From JANYJA01 sp038229055 (GTDB taxonomy: Bacteria; Acidobacteriota; Terriglobia; Bryobacterales; Bryobacteraceae), in the NCBI GenBank assembly GCA_038229055.1, contig JBBROU010000021.1, forward strand, positions 1 to 48,856: DNA of 48,856 nt, read 5' to 3'. Positions 24,736-32,180 of the stretch are shown here, piece after piece. The position numbers and the translations under genes are program-made. How positions within the stretch are numbered: position 1 is the first letter of the stretch; each line of letters opens with the position of its first letter. The notes under the pieces were generated by a model. The model searched no databases, was not told the origin of the DNA, and saw only the letters and a program-made list of their open reading frames with translations.

Positions 24736-26145
24736 ATGACATTTCGGGTCGCGGCCGCCTGGCTGCTGGTGCTCTGCCCTCTCCTTCTGATTCCCCCCCG
24801 CGCACCATCCCAACAGCCGGAGACTCTCTCCGTCTACACTGAGCATCCCCGGCTGTTCCTCCGGCCCAACCGGTTGCGCCTTCTGAAGCGTGAGCGTGAG
24901 CGTAAGTCTCTCCGCTGGGAGCAGTTTGATCTTCTAATGGCCGGCAAAGCTCCGATGCCGGAGCAAGGCTTCGCGTCGGCCCTGTCTTACCGCATCACCG
25001 ACGGCGCGGAACCCGCCAAGCGCGCCATTGCCTTCGCTCTGGGTCCGGCCACGGACCTCCGCCAGCTAGCCCTGATTTACGATTGGTGCCAGGACCTTCT
25101 GAGCGAATCCGAAAATCGCGCGCTAGCCGCCAAGATGGAACGTCAAATGGCGGCGACTCGCAACGACCATTCGCTCGCCGCGGAACGCTCCCGACTACTG
25201 GCGGCGTTTGCCCTCGCGGGTCACCAGCCAGCCGCGTCGTCCGCGGCGATTGCCGCTTTTATGAACGACACTTGGCCGCGGGTGCTCGTGCCCGCCATGC
25301 GCCAGGGCCGACCGATTCCGCGTGACGATACCTTCGCGCTGCTCGAAATCTTCCATGCCGTTCGAGACAATCTGAACGCCGATCTGCGCGAGTCCTTCCC
25401 GGCGTATTTCAAGACCCTGCCCATTTACCACCTGCTGTCCCATTACCCTCCACCATGGCCCGCCGCCGAGAACGAATACCGAATCCCCGCCGCGAAAGAT
25501 ATGAAGGAGCCCGATCTCACGCGTGCCGCGCTCTCGCGTGCCGCCGAGCTGGCCATGGTCGCCTATGACGCCAATGCGCCCGAAAGCCAGGTGCTGCAGG
25601 GATGGCTCATGAACGACCAGTTTTTGCTCCGCGGCACCTTCGGCATTACTTATGAGCTGCTGTGGGCCAATCCTTATCAGCCCGGCCTCAGTTATTACCA
25701 TGTGCCGCTGGTCTTCCATGACGACATCTTCGGCCGTCTGTTTGTTCGTTCCAGTTGGGAAGACAGCGCCGTCTGGCTGGGATTCTTCGATGGACAGCTT
25801 CAGCTTTTTAGCGAGGGCAAGATCACCGTGCTCAATCCATCGCTTACGCGCGAGCCGCTCGATTTGGAAGAAGCACTCGTGTTTTTCGGACGCGAAGTGC
25901 ACAAATTCAAGATTCCCGACCGCGTGGCGGGGGCACCTGAGAAGGAAGCCGTGCGTGCTTCCGCTCCGGTCGCGGACGGCTTTGACGTGTTTATCGTGGG
26001 CCTGGAGCCGCGCCGCCTGTACCACGTTGAGATTGACGATCAGGAGATGACCGAAGCGCGTGCCGACCCGGGGGGCATTCTGTATTTCCCAAATGCGCCG
26101 GGTTCGGTGGGCGTGCGGCTGGCGCCGTCGCCCTCCCGAAAGTAG
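24736..26145 (+). CDS. Secreted protein of unknown function, weakly heparinase II/III-like start
   Basis: About 469 residues from ATG 24736, which gives a signal peptide (MTFRVAAAWLLVLCPLLLIP); the frame is open to 24625, so a longer start is possible. No family is recognised with confidence. The first part, HPRLFLRPNRLRLLKRERER, resembles the opening of secreted alginate or heparinoid lyases with an alpha/alpha-toroid. The middle is helical (about 100-300) and includes DWCQDLL and LLEIFHAVRDNL. The last third is beta-rich (LFVRSSWEDSAVWLGFFDGQ), as in the C-terminal sandwich of such lyases. A polysaccharide-related role is only a suggestion. No signs of frameshift. Confidence 0.7.
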   Translation: MTFRVAAAWLLVLCPLLLIPPRAPSQQPETLSVYTEHPRLFLRPNRLRLLKRERERKSLRWEQFDLLMAGKAPMPEQGFASALSYRITDGAEPAKRAIAFALGPATDLRQLALIYDWCQDLLSESENRALAAKMERQMAATRNDHSLAAERSRLLAAFALAGHQPAASSAAIAAFMNDTWPRVLVPAMRQGRPIPRDDTFALLEIFHAVRDNLNADLRESFPAYFKTLPIYHLLSHYPPPWPAAENEYRIPAAKDMKEPDLTRAALSRAAELAMVAYDANAPESQVLQGWLMNDQFLLRGTFGITYELLWANPYQPGLSYYHVPLVFHDDIFGRLFVRSSWEDSAVWLGFFDGQLQLFSEGKITVLNPSLTREPLDLEEALVFFGREVHKFKIPDRVAGAPEKEAVRASAPVADGFDVFIVGLEPRRLYHVEIDDQEMTEARADPGGILYFPNAPGSVGVRLAPSPSRK

Positions 26146-26178
26146 AAGCTGGTTCCTGGTAATAACTTGAGTTACGCG

Positions 26179-26430
26179 CTACGCCGGAAGATCGCGTGAT
26201 ACACAATATGGACCGACGCCGGGGATAGCCAGTGCGCCGATTCCCGCCAGAAGACCCAATGTCCCTCCGATCGCTCCGCCGGCCGTCACCCCCGTGGTGG
26301 TTCCCACTGGCGTCTTGTACCGAGACATCCCCGCTCGAAAATCCGGCAGCGATCAGTTGATCGACGCCCTGTTCTGCCCGATTGCTATCGGGAAAAATTC
26401 CCGAATACCGCTGTGTTTCTTACCGGCTAT
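26179..26430 (-). pseudogene. Decayed general-stress-protein-17M-like gene
   Basis: On the minus strand a clear ribosome site AAGGAG (26442-26437) is followed six bases later by ATA where ATG is expected, then AGKKHSGI. In a second frame the text continues PDSNRAEQGVDQLIAAGFSS and GDVSVQDAS; in a third it gives VGTTTGVTAGGAIGGTLGLL and AGIGALAIPGVGPY, ending early at 26179. This order (N-terminal repeat, then glycine-zipper hydrophobic hairpin) is that of small stress proteins with a GSP17M-like domain. Start-codon loss, at least two frameshifts and truncation show a dead gene. A perfect TCGGGAA-AAA-TTCCCGA palindrome lies at the first shift. Confidence 0.7.
26388..26404. repeat. Palindrome TCGGGAA-AAA-TTCCCGA
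   Basis: A perfect 7-bp stem with a three-base loop. It sits exactly where the reading frame of the decayed stress-protein gene breaks, so it may have been created by, or promoted, the mutation. It has no T-tail and is not a typical terminator. Confidence 0.45.
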
Positions 26431-26587
26431 GTAAGTCTCCTTGGATTTGTTTGGTTAACAAGACCCGAATGGCCATGGCAATGGAGTGGCTTAAGGTAAG
26501 GTTTTCGGAAGCAGCCGGCTGTGCCGCCGGGAATAAACGGGGGGAGGGATGTGCGGATGAACTCTACGCGGCGGGACGGGCACCCTT

Positions 26588-27418
26588 TTAAGCTTTCTCG
26601 AGATTTTCGAACACGCGGCTCACGTGATCCAGCGGGAACTCCATGTCGGGCACTTCTTTCAACTCGAGCAGCAACGGGTACTGATTCGGGCGAGAACGCA
26701 GCAATCCCATCGTTCTTGCCCAATCCACCGTCCCGCCTTCGCTCACAGTAGGAAAAAGATGTTTGTCGTCAGTGCCGTTATTGTCATGCACGTGCAGCGA
26801 GCGTATCCGGTCTTTCATGAGTTCGAACTCATGCTCCACTCCGGCACCCATGTGCGCGTGACCCACGTCGAAGACATACTTCAGGTCCAGGTGCGTGACT
26901 CCAAGGAAATGGTTCAGGCGTTCGGCGGTGGAGAGGCCATTCGGAATGTTCTCGATCAGCACTTCCACGCCGCGCTGCCTTGCAAACACGCTCAGCTCCT
27001 CAAGCGAACAGAACGCCGATTCCAGCGCATAATCGCTGTACTCTTCGTTCGAATTCCCAATATGCTGCACAAGATATTTGAACGGAATTGTCTCGGCCAC
27101 TTCCAGCGCGCGCTTGATCTCGTCCACATTACGAATACGGTCGGCCTTCGCAAGGCTCGCGATGCTTACCACGGCTTGGGGACCCGAGCGGCCCCACACG
27201 TCGTCGTTGTACATAGGGGCGTGCAGAGAGTGCAACGTCAAGTCGGAATCGCGGAACCAGTGGCCGAGTTCGGTAATCTGCGCCTTATCCCGATAATCGA
27301 GATGCTGCCGCGCACAGAAAATCTCAACCGCAGGGATCCCCGAACGGTGCGCTTTCTCCAGCCAGTTCACCGTTAGACGGTGATTGACATTCAGATGCGT
27401 CGATAGAACACGGTTCAT
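26588..27418 (-). CDS. Sugar phosphate isomerase/epimerase-like TIM barrel
   Basis: About 276 residues of the xylose-isomerase-like (AP endonuclease 2) superfamily. Barrel-strand motifs include VEIFCARQHL, LHSLHAPMY, VLIENIPNG with a metal-site Glu, DVGHAHMGAG and RIRSLHVHDNNGTDDKH, supplying the usual metal-binding Glu, Asp and His residues. Such proteins isomerise or epimerise sugars and inositols, and the substrate is not indicated here. The ATG at 27418 is preferred; a TTG at 27430 would overlap the upstream ggt stop (TTGA) but leaves too little room for the AAAGGA ribosome site. It is co-directional with ggt, so an operon is likely. Confidence 0.85.
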   Translation of the reverse strand: MNRVLSTHLNVNHRLTVNWLEKAHRSGIPAVEIFCARQHLDYRDKAQITELGHWFRDSDLTLHSLHAPMYNDDVWGRSGPQAVVSIASLAKADRIRNVDEIKRALEVAETIPFKYLVQHIGNSNEEYSDYALESAFCSLEELSVFARQRGVEVLIENIPNGLSTAERLNHFLGVTHLDLKYVFDVGHAHMGAGVEHEFELMKDRIRSLHVHDNNGTDDKHLFPTVSEGGTVDWARTMGLLRSRPNQYPLLLELKEVPDMEFPLDHVSRVFENLEKA

Positions 27419-27426
27419 GTTTGCGA

Positions 27427-29103
27427 TCAATATCCTTTAGCGGTACCGGCAGTCCTGCCGTCGGCTGCGCCTTGCAGCCATGTGCCGTCAAACAGAATAG
27501 CAGCGACTTCTCCGAGCATGGGCACGGGACGGATCTGGTGTCCTTTCGCCTTCAGCAGTTCGAGTGTATCCGGGGAAAAACCGCGTTCCACAACCAGGGC
27601 ATCCGGCAGCCATTGGTGGTGTATGCGCGGCTGGTCCACGGCTTCCTGGGCATTCATGCCGAAATCGATCACGTTCAAGATCACTTGCATGACCGTGTTG
27701 ATGATCGTCGGCCCGCCCGGCGAGCCCACCACCAGATGCAGCTTTCCATCTTTGACCACAATCGTCGGGACCATTGACGACAGCGGCGTCTTGTGCGGCG
27801 CGATGGCGTTAGCCTCACCCTGAATCAGCCCGTACATATTGGCTTCGCCGGGCTTCGGAGCGAAGTCGTCCATCTCGTTATTCAATAGAAAACCTAGCTT
27901 TGCCGCGGTGACCGCGCTGCCGTAACCGCCGTTCAGAGTATACGTGACCGCAACCGCGTTCCCCTCGGCATCGACGATCGAATAGTGCGTTGTCTCACTA
28001 CTTTCATACGCCGTCAGCTTGCCTGGGTGGATCTGCGCGCTCGGTGTGGCACGCGCGGGGTCGATCGATTCGCGCAGGCTGGCGATGTATCGCGGATTCA
28101 GCAAGGACGATACGGGAACTTTGTAGAACTCCGGATCGCCCATATACTCGCTGCGATCCGCGAAGTAACGCCGCATCGCTTCGGCCATCATATGCAAGGA
28201 CGCCGCCGAGCCAGCCCCGGCCTTGGCGTAGTCGGTCCCTTCGAGCACGCCCATCATTTGAAGAATTCCTACGCCGCCCGAACTCGGAGGAGGGGCGGTG
28301 ATGATGGTGTAACCGCGGTAGCTTCCCATCAGCGGCTTGCGCTCGATCACCTTATAGGCGTGCAGGTCGGCAAGCGTCAGCGTGCCGTTGTGTTCCTTCA
28401 TATCCTGAGCGAGAAGTTGCGCTGTTTCGCCTTCATAGAAATCACGTGACCCTATGTCGCGAATGCGTTGAAGCGTGCGCGCAAGTTCCGGCTGCACCAG
28501 CGTCTCGCCGGTATCGTAATAAGCGCCGTCTTTCAAGAAGATTCGTTTGGATTCGGCGAACTGCGCCAGCCGGTAGGACGTGTCTTTCGATTTCAACGAC
28601 TCCGCCAGCGACCACGGAACCGCGAACCCCTTCGCTGCCAGCGCGACCGCGGGATTCACCAGATCTTTCCACGCCTTGCGTCCGTATTTCCGGTGCGCAT
28701 ACTCAAGGCCCTTCACCGTCCCAGGCACTCCGGATGCGCGGTACCCGGTCAGACTCTCCTCGGTGGCCTTACCGTCCGGCCCGATATACATGTTGCGCGA
28801 GGCTGACGCGGGCGCGCGTTCGCGAAAATCGATGAACGTGCCGCGGCCATCCGCAAACCGGATCAGCATGAAGCCGCCGCCGCCGATGTTTCCCGCCGAA
28901 GGGTGCGTAACGGCGAGTGTGAGCCCAACCGTGACTGCGGCGTCGACGGCGTTTCCGCCTGCTTCGAGAACGGCTTCACCCGCGTCGGTCGCGTGCGATT
29001 CGCGCGCGACCACCATCCCATGTTTCGCGCGAACCGGCTGCCGCGCGGGCAGGGAACTGGCCAGCAGGAGAAATGGAAGCAGTTTGAAGAGGCGTCGGCG
29101 CAT
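27427..29103 (-). CDS. ggt: Gamma-glutamyltransferase, periplasmic
   Basis: A 558-residue N-terminal-nucleophile hydrolase that transfers or hydrolyses the gamma-glutamyl group of glutathione. A signal peptide (MRRRLFKLLPFLLLASSLPA) is followed by the large subunit with GGNAVDAAVTVGLTL and GGGGFMLIRF. The autocleavage site is SSETTHYSIVD, where the second Thr becomes the nucleophile. The small subunit has LNGGYGSAVTAAKLGFLLNNEMDDF, PLSSMVPTIV and GSPGGPTIINTV. Length and order are those of full enzymes. It lies directly upstream of the sugar isomerase gene on the same strand. Confidence 0.95.
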   Translation of the reverse strand: MRRRLFKLLPFLLLASSLPARQPVRAKHGMVVARESHATDAGEAVLEAGGNAVDAAVTVGLTLAVTHPSAGNIGGGGFMLIRFADGRGTFIDFRERAPASASRNMYIGPDGKATEESLTGYRASGVPGTVKGLEYAHRKYGRKAWKDLVNPAVALAAKGFAVPWSLAESLKSKDTSYRLAQFAESKRIFLKDGAYYDTGETLVQPELARTLQRIRDIGSRDFYEGETAQLLAQDMKEHNGTLTLADLHAYKVIERKPLMGSYRGYTIITAPPPSSGGVGILQMMGVLEGTDYAKAGAGSAASLHMMAEAMRRYFADRSEYMGDPEFYKVPVSSLLNPRYIASLRESIDPARATPSAQIHPGKLTAYESSETTHYSIVDAEGNAVAVTYTLNGGYGSAVTAAKLGFLLNNEMDDFAPKPGEANMYGLIQGEANAIAPHKTPLSSMVPTIVVKDGKLHLVVGSPGGPTIINTVMQVILNVIDFGMNAQEAVDQPRIHHQWLPDALVVERGFSPDTLELLKAKGHQIRPVPMLGEVAAILFDGTWLQGAADGRTAGTAKGY

Positions 29104-29130
29104 GGTTGATTTTAGCGCTCGGCGGCAGCG

Positions 29131-29444
29131 TCAGCTAAGCATCTCCTCAATGTCGCGCCTTCCGTGCAGGATTCGGATGATCTCCACAGGCTTCGTGTCT
29201 GGATCGTAAACAACGAGGTAGGAATAGACTGGCCAGAATTTGACGGGGCGGCTGGTGAGGTCTCGGCGGGCCCCGTCTCGGCGAACATGGGCCTACAGCC
29301 GGTTCTTTGCCAATAAGTTGCAATGCGCTCCGGATTTTCTTTAAAATCCTCCGGGCAATCGTCGCTCCCGGCTCACTCAACCAGGAAGCTCTTAATCTGA
29401 TCTAAATCGTGCTCTGCCGGCTTTGTGAGAACGAAGCGCTTCAT
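29131..29444 (-). pseudogene. parE: ParE/RelE-family toxin with two +1 frameshifts
   Basis: From ATG 29444 the first frame reads MKRFVLTKPAEHDLDQIKSF and then stops at 29373. The next frame gives SEPGATIARRILKKIRSALQ and LIGKEPAVG. The third gives HVRRDGARRDLTSRPVKFWP, VYSYLVVYDPDTKPVEIIRI and LHGRRDIEEML with stop at 29131. Joined, this is a complete ParE-type gyrase/ribosome-dependent toxin of about 104 residues. The shifts are near 29376-29382 and in the GGCCC run at about 29290-29293; each is one extra base. The ATG overlaps the antitoxin stop (ATGA), the normal arrangement. The toxin is either inactivated or misread by sequencing. Confidence 0.82.
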
Positions 29445-29665
29445 TTCGGAGGGGATCGCTCTTTCACTTGCAACTCACCATCAATACGGTCGAAGACTTC
29501 GTCTCCATCGACGATCTCTCCCCGTCTGGCGGACTGCCACCCTTCGTCCCTCTGTTCAAGAAGCCGGAGAGCTTCTCCGACCACATCACTTGCAGAGTTG
29601 TAACGACCGGACTTCACCTTGCTCTGAACCAGCTGTTCGAGTTCTGGAGTGAGATCGACGTCCAT
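29441..29665 (-). CDS. parD: ParD-family antitoxin (CopG/RHH type)
   Basis: About 74 residues beginning MDVDLTPELEQLVQSKVKSG, with the ribbon strand, then RYNSASDVVGEALRLLEQRD, the hallmark of ParD antitoxins, and an acidic tail that would bind the toxin. The ATG at 29665 follows GAGGAAC with good spacing; the open frame starts eight codons earlier. Its stop overlaps the start of the frameshifted parE gene. An intact antitoxin next to a broken toxin is the expected direction of TA decay, since loss of the antitoxin first would be lethal. Confidence 0.88.
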   Translation of the reverse strand: MDVDLTPELEQLVQSKVKSGRYNSASDVVGEALRLLEQRDEGWQSARRGEIVDGDEVFDRIDGELQVKERSPPK

Positions 29666-29850
29666 AAAAGTTCCTCGGAGCGTTCTCATGGCGAGAATAA
29701 CGCCTTGCCCAAGATTACCAATCTCGCATAGCCGATCGAAGACGCGGGCGTGCGCGTTTCAGGCGGTTCGCGCGGTATTGCTCGTAAGGAATACTCTTTT
29801 CCTTCCGGCGCGATTCAGACACAAGACCGTCCCAGGTGATGGCTTCGACT

Positions 29851-30315
29851 TTACTCCGCTTCCAGCATCTTGCGCAGGAACATCAGTTGCCCCAGATGGT
29901 AGGCGTTGTGGTCCGCCACCAGCAGCGCTTCGCGCAGAAGCGTCTGCCCTTTACCGCTGGGAATGGCCGCGAACAGGTCGGCTTTTTTATCCGCAATCAG
30001 TTTACTCATCTCCTTGGCGTCCTCGTTAAACTGGCGCACGCTTCCGTCCCACGCCTTGACATCTGGAGCGGTTTCCGTCGGCGGCCAATATCCTTCCGGC
30101 CATTTCGGGGACTCATGCTTCGGATTGCGGCAGAAATCGAGAATATCCCGCTGGGCGATCCGTAAGTGTTCCAGAAGCTGCCACGCGGTGTGCGGCGCGG
30201 TGCCGGCTCGCTTGCCTCGCAACTCCGCTGGAAAATCCGCTACAGTTTCAACAAAGCTGACGTGCGCGCCTTTGCCCGCCAGCAGATTCAATACGTGCTC
30301 TCGCAAAGCATCCAT
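29851..30315 (-). CDS. DinB-family four-helix protein
   Basis: About 154 residues of the DinB/YfiT-like superfamily, probable metal-dependent enzymes often involved in thiol handling or damage response. The three metal-site histidines appear as HTAWQLLEHLRIAQRDIL (early) and LLVADHNAYHLGQLMFLRKML (late). The second is the typical HNAYHxGQ motif. The ATG at 30315 is preferred over the TTG two codons upstream. The 185 bases between its stop and the parD start hold no supportable gene. The natural thiol or substrate is unknown. Confidence 0.85.
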   Translation of the reverse strand: MDALREHVLNLLAGKGAHVSFVETVADFPAELRGKRAGTAPHTAWQLLEHLRIAQRDILDFCRNPKHESPKWPEGYWPPTETAPDVKAWDGSVRQFNEDAKEMSKLIADKKADLFAAIPSGKGQTLLREALLVADHNAYHLGQLMFLRKMLEAE

Positions 30316-30355
30316 GGTCAAAGCTTAACGCGCAGCCCTGTTACCCTTGAAATAG

Positions 30356-30883
30356 ATGTTGCAGGACTTAGTACAAATCCGGATTCTCGGTGAAAAGAAG
30401 CGAAAGGAAAACGAGCAGTTTCGCCGATTTCTGAAGTCACGCGACCACTCCGATCGCACGCTGCGCCGCACCGCCGAAGCGATTGAAGATCAAATCGATT
30501 GCACCGTCTGCGGGAACTGCTGCCGCGTGGCTACCGCGCGCGTTTCCTCGCGCGATATCGAACGGCTCGCGCGCTATTTCCGCATCTCCGAAGCTAAATT
30601 CACCACTGAATATACGCAACCGAGCGAGGAGGAAGGCACCATCCTCAAGCGCTCCGACGAGCAAGGCTGCGTCTTTCTCGATGGCACCACCTGCTCCGTC
30701 TATGACCACCGGCCGGACACCTGCGGCCGCTTTCCGCATGTGGTCCGCGGCGACGGCTCCATCGCGAGCCGCATGTGGCAGTTCATCGATCGCGCCTGCT
30801 ATTGCCCCATCGTCTATAACTCTCTCGAAGCGTTCAAGAGCGAGACAGGGTTCTATCGCATCGCCGGCAAAGCCAAGTCATAA
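30356..30883 (+). CDS. YkgJ-family cysteine-cluster protein
   Basis: A 175-residue protein with the cysteine pattern of the YkgJ / CxxCxxCC family (also annotated zinc- or iron-chelating domain). CTVCGNCCRV is near residue 50, GCVFLDGTTCSVYDHRPDTCGRFP in the middle, and a late CYCP. These eight or nine cysteines probably bind a metal or iron-sulfur cluster. Biochemical function of the family is not established. Its TAA overlaps the convergent rlmB stop (6-bp overlap, 30878-30883). It diverges from the DinB-like gene. Confidence 0.88.
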   Translation: MLQDLVQIRILGEKKRKENEQFRRFLKSRDHSDRTLRRTAEAIEDQIDCTVCGNCCRVATARVSSRDIERLARYFRISEAKFTTEYTQPSEEEGTILKRSDEQGCVFLDGTTCSVYDHRPDTCGRFPHVVRGDGSIASRMWQFIDRACYCPIVYNSLEAFKSETGFYRIAGKAKS

Positions 30884-31573
30884 TCTCTTGCGTCCGACGG
30901 CCGATTTCCACGCGAATAAGATTACCCCGGCGGCCACCGATACATTCAGCGATGCGATGTTGCCCGCCATCGGAATCCGCACCAGAAAATCGCATTTCTT
31001 CCGCACCTGTTCGTGCAGCCCCTTTCCCTCCGCGCCGAAAACGACGGCCGCCGGAATCGTCCAATCCACTTCGTCGTGGGCCTGGGTGCCGCGCTCGTCG
31101 ATGCCGTAGATCCAGTATCCGCGCTGTTTCAACTCTTCCAGCGTGCGGTTAACATTGGTCACGCGCGTGATCGGCAGATATTCCAGCGCGCCTGCCGCGG
31201 CCTTCGCAACCGTTTCAGTCAGCCCGGCCGCGCGCCGCTCCGGGATGACAACCGCATCCGCGCCCGCGGCGTGCGCGGTGCGAATCACCGCCCCCAAATT
31301 GTGCGGATCTTCCACGCCATCCAGAATCACAAGCAACCGCCCGGCGCCCACCACGTCGTCCAGCTCGGAATATTTCTTCTCCGCGCCCAACGCGACCACG
31401 CCCTGATGTGTCGAGCTTCCCGCGAGGCGCTGCAGCGAACCGCGATCCTCAAACCTGACCGGCGTCGATTTCTGCCGCGCCAGATCGATGATCTCTTGAA
31501 TGCGCGCACCGCCCGCTCCCTTGGCGATTACGATCCGGTCCAGTGGATGGTTCGCGCGCAGCGCTTCCGCCAC
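30878..31573 (-). CDS. rlmB: 23S rRNA 2'-O-methyltransferase (SpoU/TrmH family)
   Basis: A SpoU-type SAM methyltransferase, at least 231 residues from GTG 31573. An N-terminal substrate-binding domain precedes the knotted catalytic domain. SpoU motifs are ILDGVEDPHNLGAVIRTAHA (motif 1, with the catalytic Arg), VVFGAEGKGLHEQV (motif 2) and IPMAGNIASLNVSVAAGVILF (motif 3). RlmB methylates G2251 of 23S rRNA in E. coli. The conserved N-terminal LLIGIHPVAEAL is encoded partly upstream of the GTG with no ATG/GTG/TTG available; a CTG at 31600 with GGAGG upstream could be the true start. It directly follows the AhpD-like gene. Confidence 0.93.
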   Translation of the reverse strand: MAEALRANHPLDRIVIAKGAGGARIQEIIDLARQKSTPVRFEDRGSLQRLAGSSTHQGVVALGAEKKYSELDDVVGAGRLLVILDGVEDPHNLGAVIRTAHAAGADAVVIPERRAAGLTETVAKAAAGALEYLPITRVTNVNRTLEELKQRGYWIYGIDERGTQAHDEVDWTIPAAVVFGAEGKGLHEQVRKKCDFLVRIPMAGNIASLNVSVAAGVILFAWKSAVGRKRL

Positions 31574-31603
31574 GGGGTGAATGCCGATCAGCAGTGCCAG
31601 TTC

Positions 31604-32107
31604 TCAGTCCTCCGGCTCGATTTCCAGACCGTTGTTGAATCGGTTGGTAAAGTTGGCCATGGCGACTACCAAAGTAAGCTCGACGATCTGGTCATCGCTG
31701 TAGAGCAGCTGCACCGCGTCGCGCGAATCGTCGGCATCGCAAGTGCGTGTCAGCTCGCGCGCATACTGAATCGCCGCGCGCTCTTCCTTGGTGAAGTTTT
31801 GATCCTGCTCGGTTTGCAGCGCGCGAATCTCCGCCTCCTCGATTCCCGCTTTGCCGGCCGACTTTATATGCGCCGCGGTGCAATACCGGCACTCGTTCGC
31901 AAATGAAACGGCCAGATACGCCAACTCTTTGATACGGTTCTCCAACGCGCCGGGAGCCATGACGGAGCGGTACAGGGGCACGAATGATTTCAGCACTTCG
32001 GGCTTATTTGCCATCGTGCGGAAAAACAGATTGGGCTTGCCCCTCTCCAATTCGTTCAAATATTCCATGTGCGCTGGATCAACCTGATGGACGACAGTAT
32101 TGGCCAT
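31604..32107 (-). CDS. Carboxymuconolactone decarboxylase / AhpD-like peroxidase-related protein
   Basis: A 167-residue alkylhydroperoxidase-D-like protein. The redox motif is NECRYCTAAHIKSA, with the CxxC and downstream His that act as a peroxidase or disulfide reductase site, followed by KAGIEEAEI and ALQTEQDQNFTKEERAAIQYA. TIGR01926-type uncharacterised peroxidases share this layout. It lies just upstream of rlmB on the same strand; rlmB may start four to thirty bases after its stop, so both are probably co-transcribed. A role in oxidative defence is a family-level inference. Confidence 0.9.
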   Translation of the reverse strand: MANTVVHQVDPAHMEYLNELERGKPNLFFRTMANKPEVLKSFVPLYRSVMAPGALENRIKELAYLAVSFANECRYCTAAHIKSAGKAGIEEAEIRALQTEQDQNFTKEERAAIQYARELTRTCDADDSRDAVQLLYSDDQIVELTLVVAMANFTNRFNNGLEIEPED

Positions 32108-32180
32108 GCTTCCAATATAGGGTTAGCGGCCCGCGCACGAGAGATTGCGCCGAGGCCGAGTTGTGAAGAACACCACTCTG

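Noticed and set aside
26382..26591. 69-codon plus-strand frame
   Set aside because: It overlaps the decayed stress-protein gene on the other strand, which has clearer family text.
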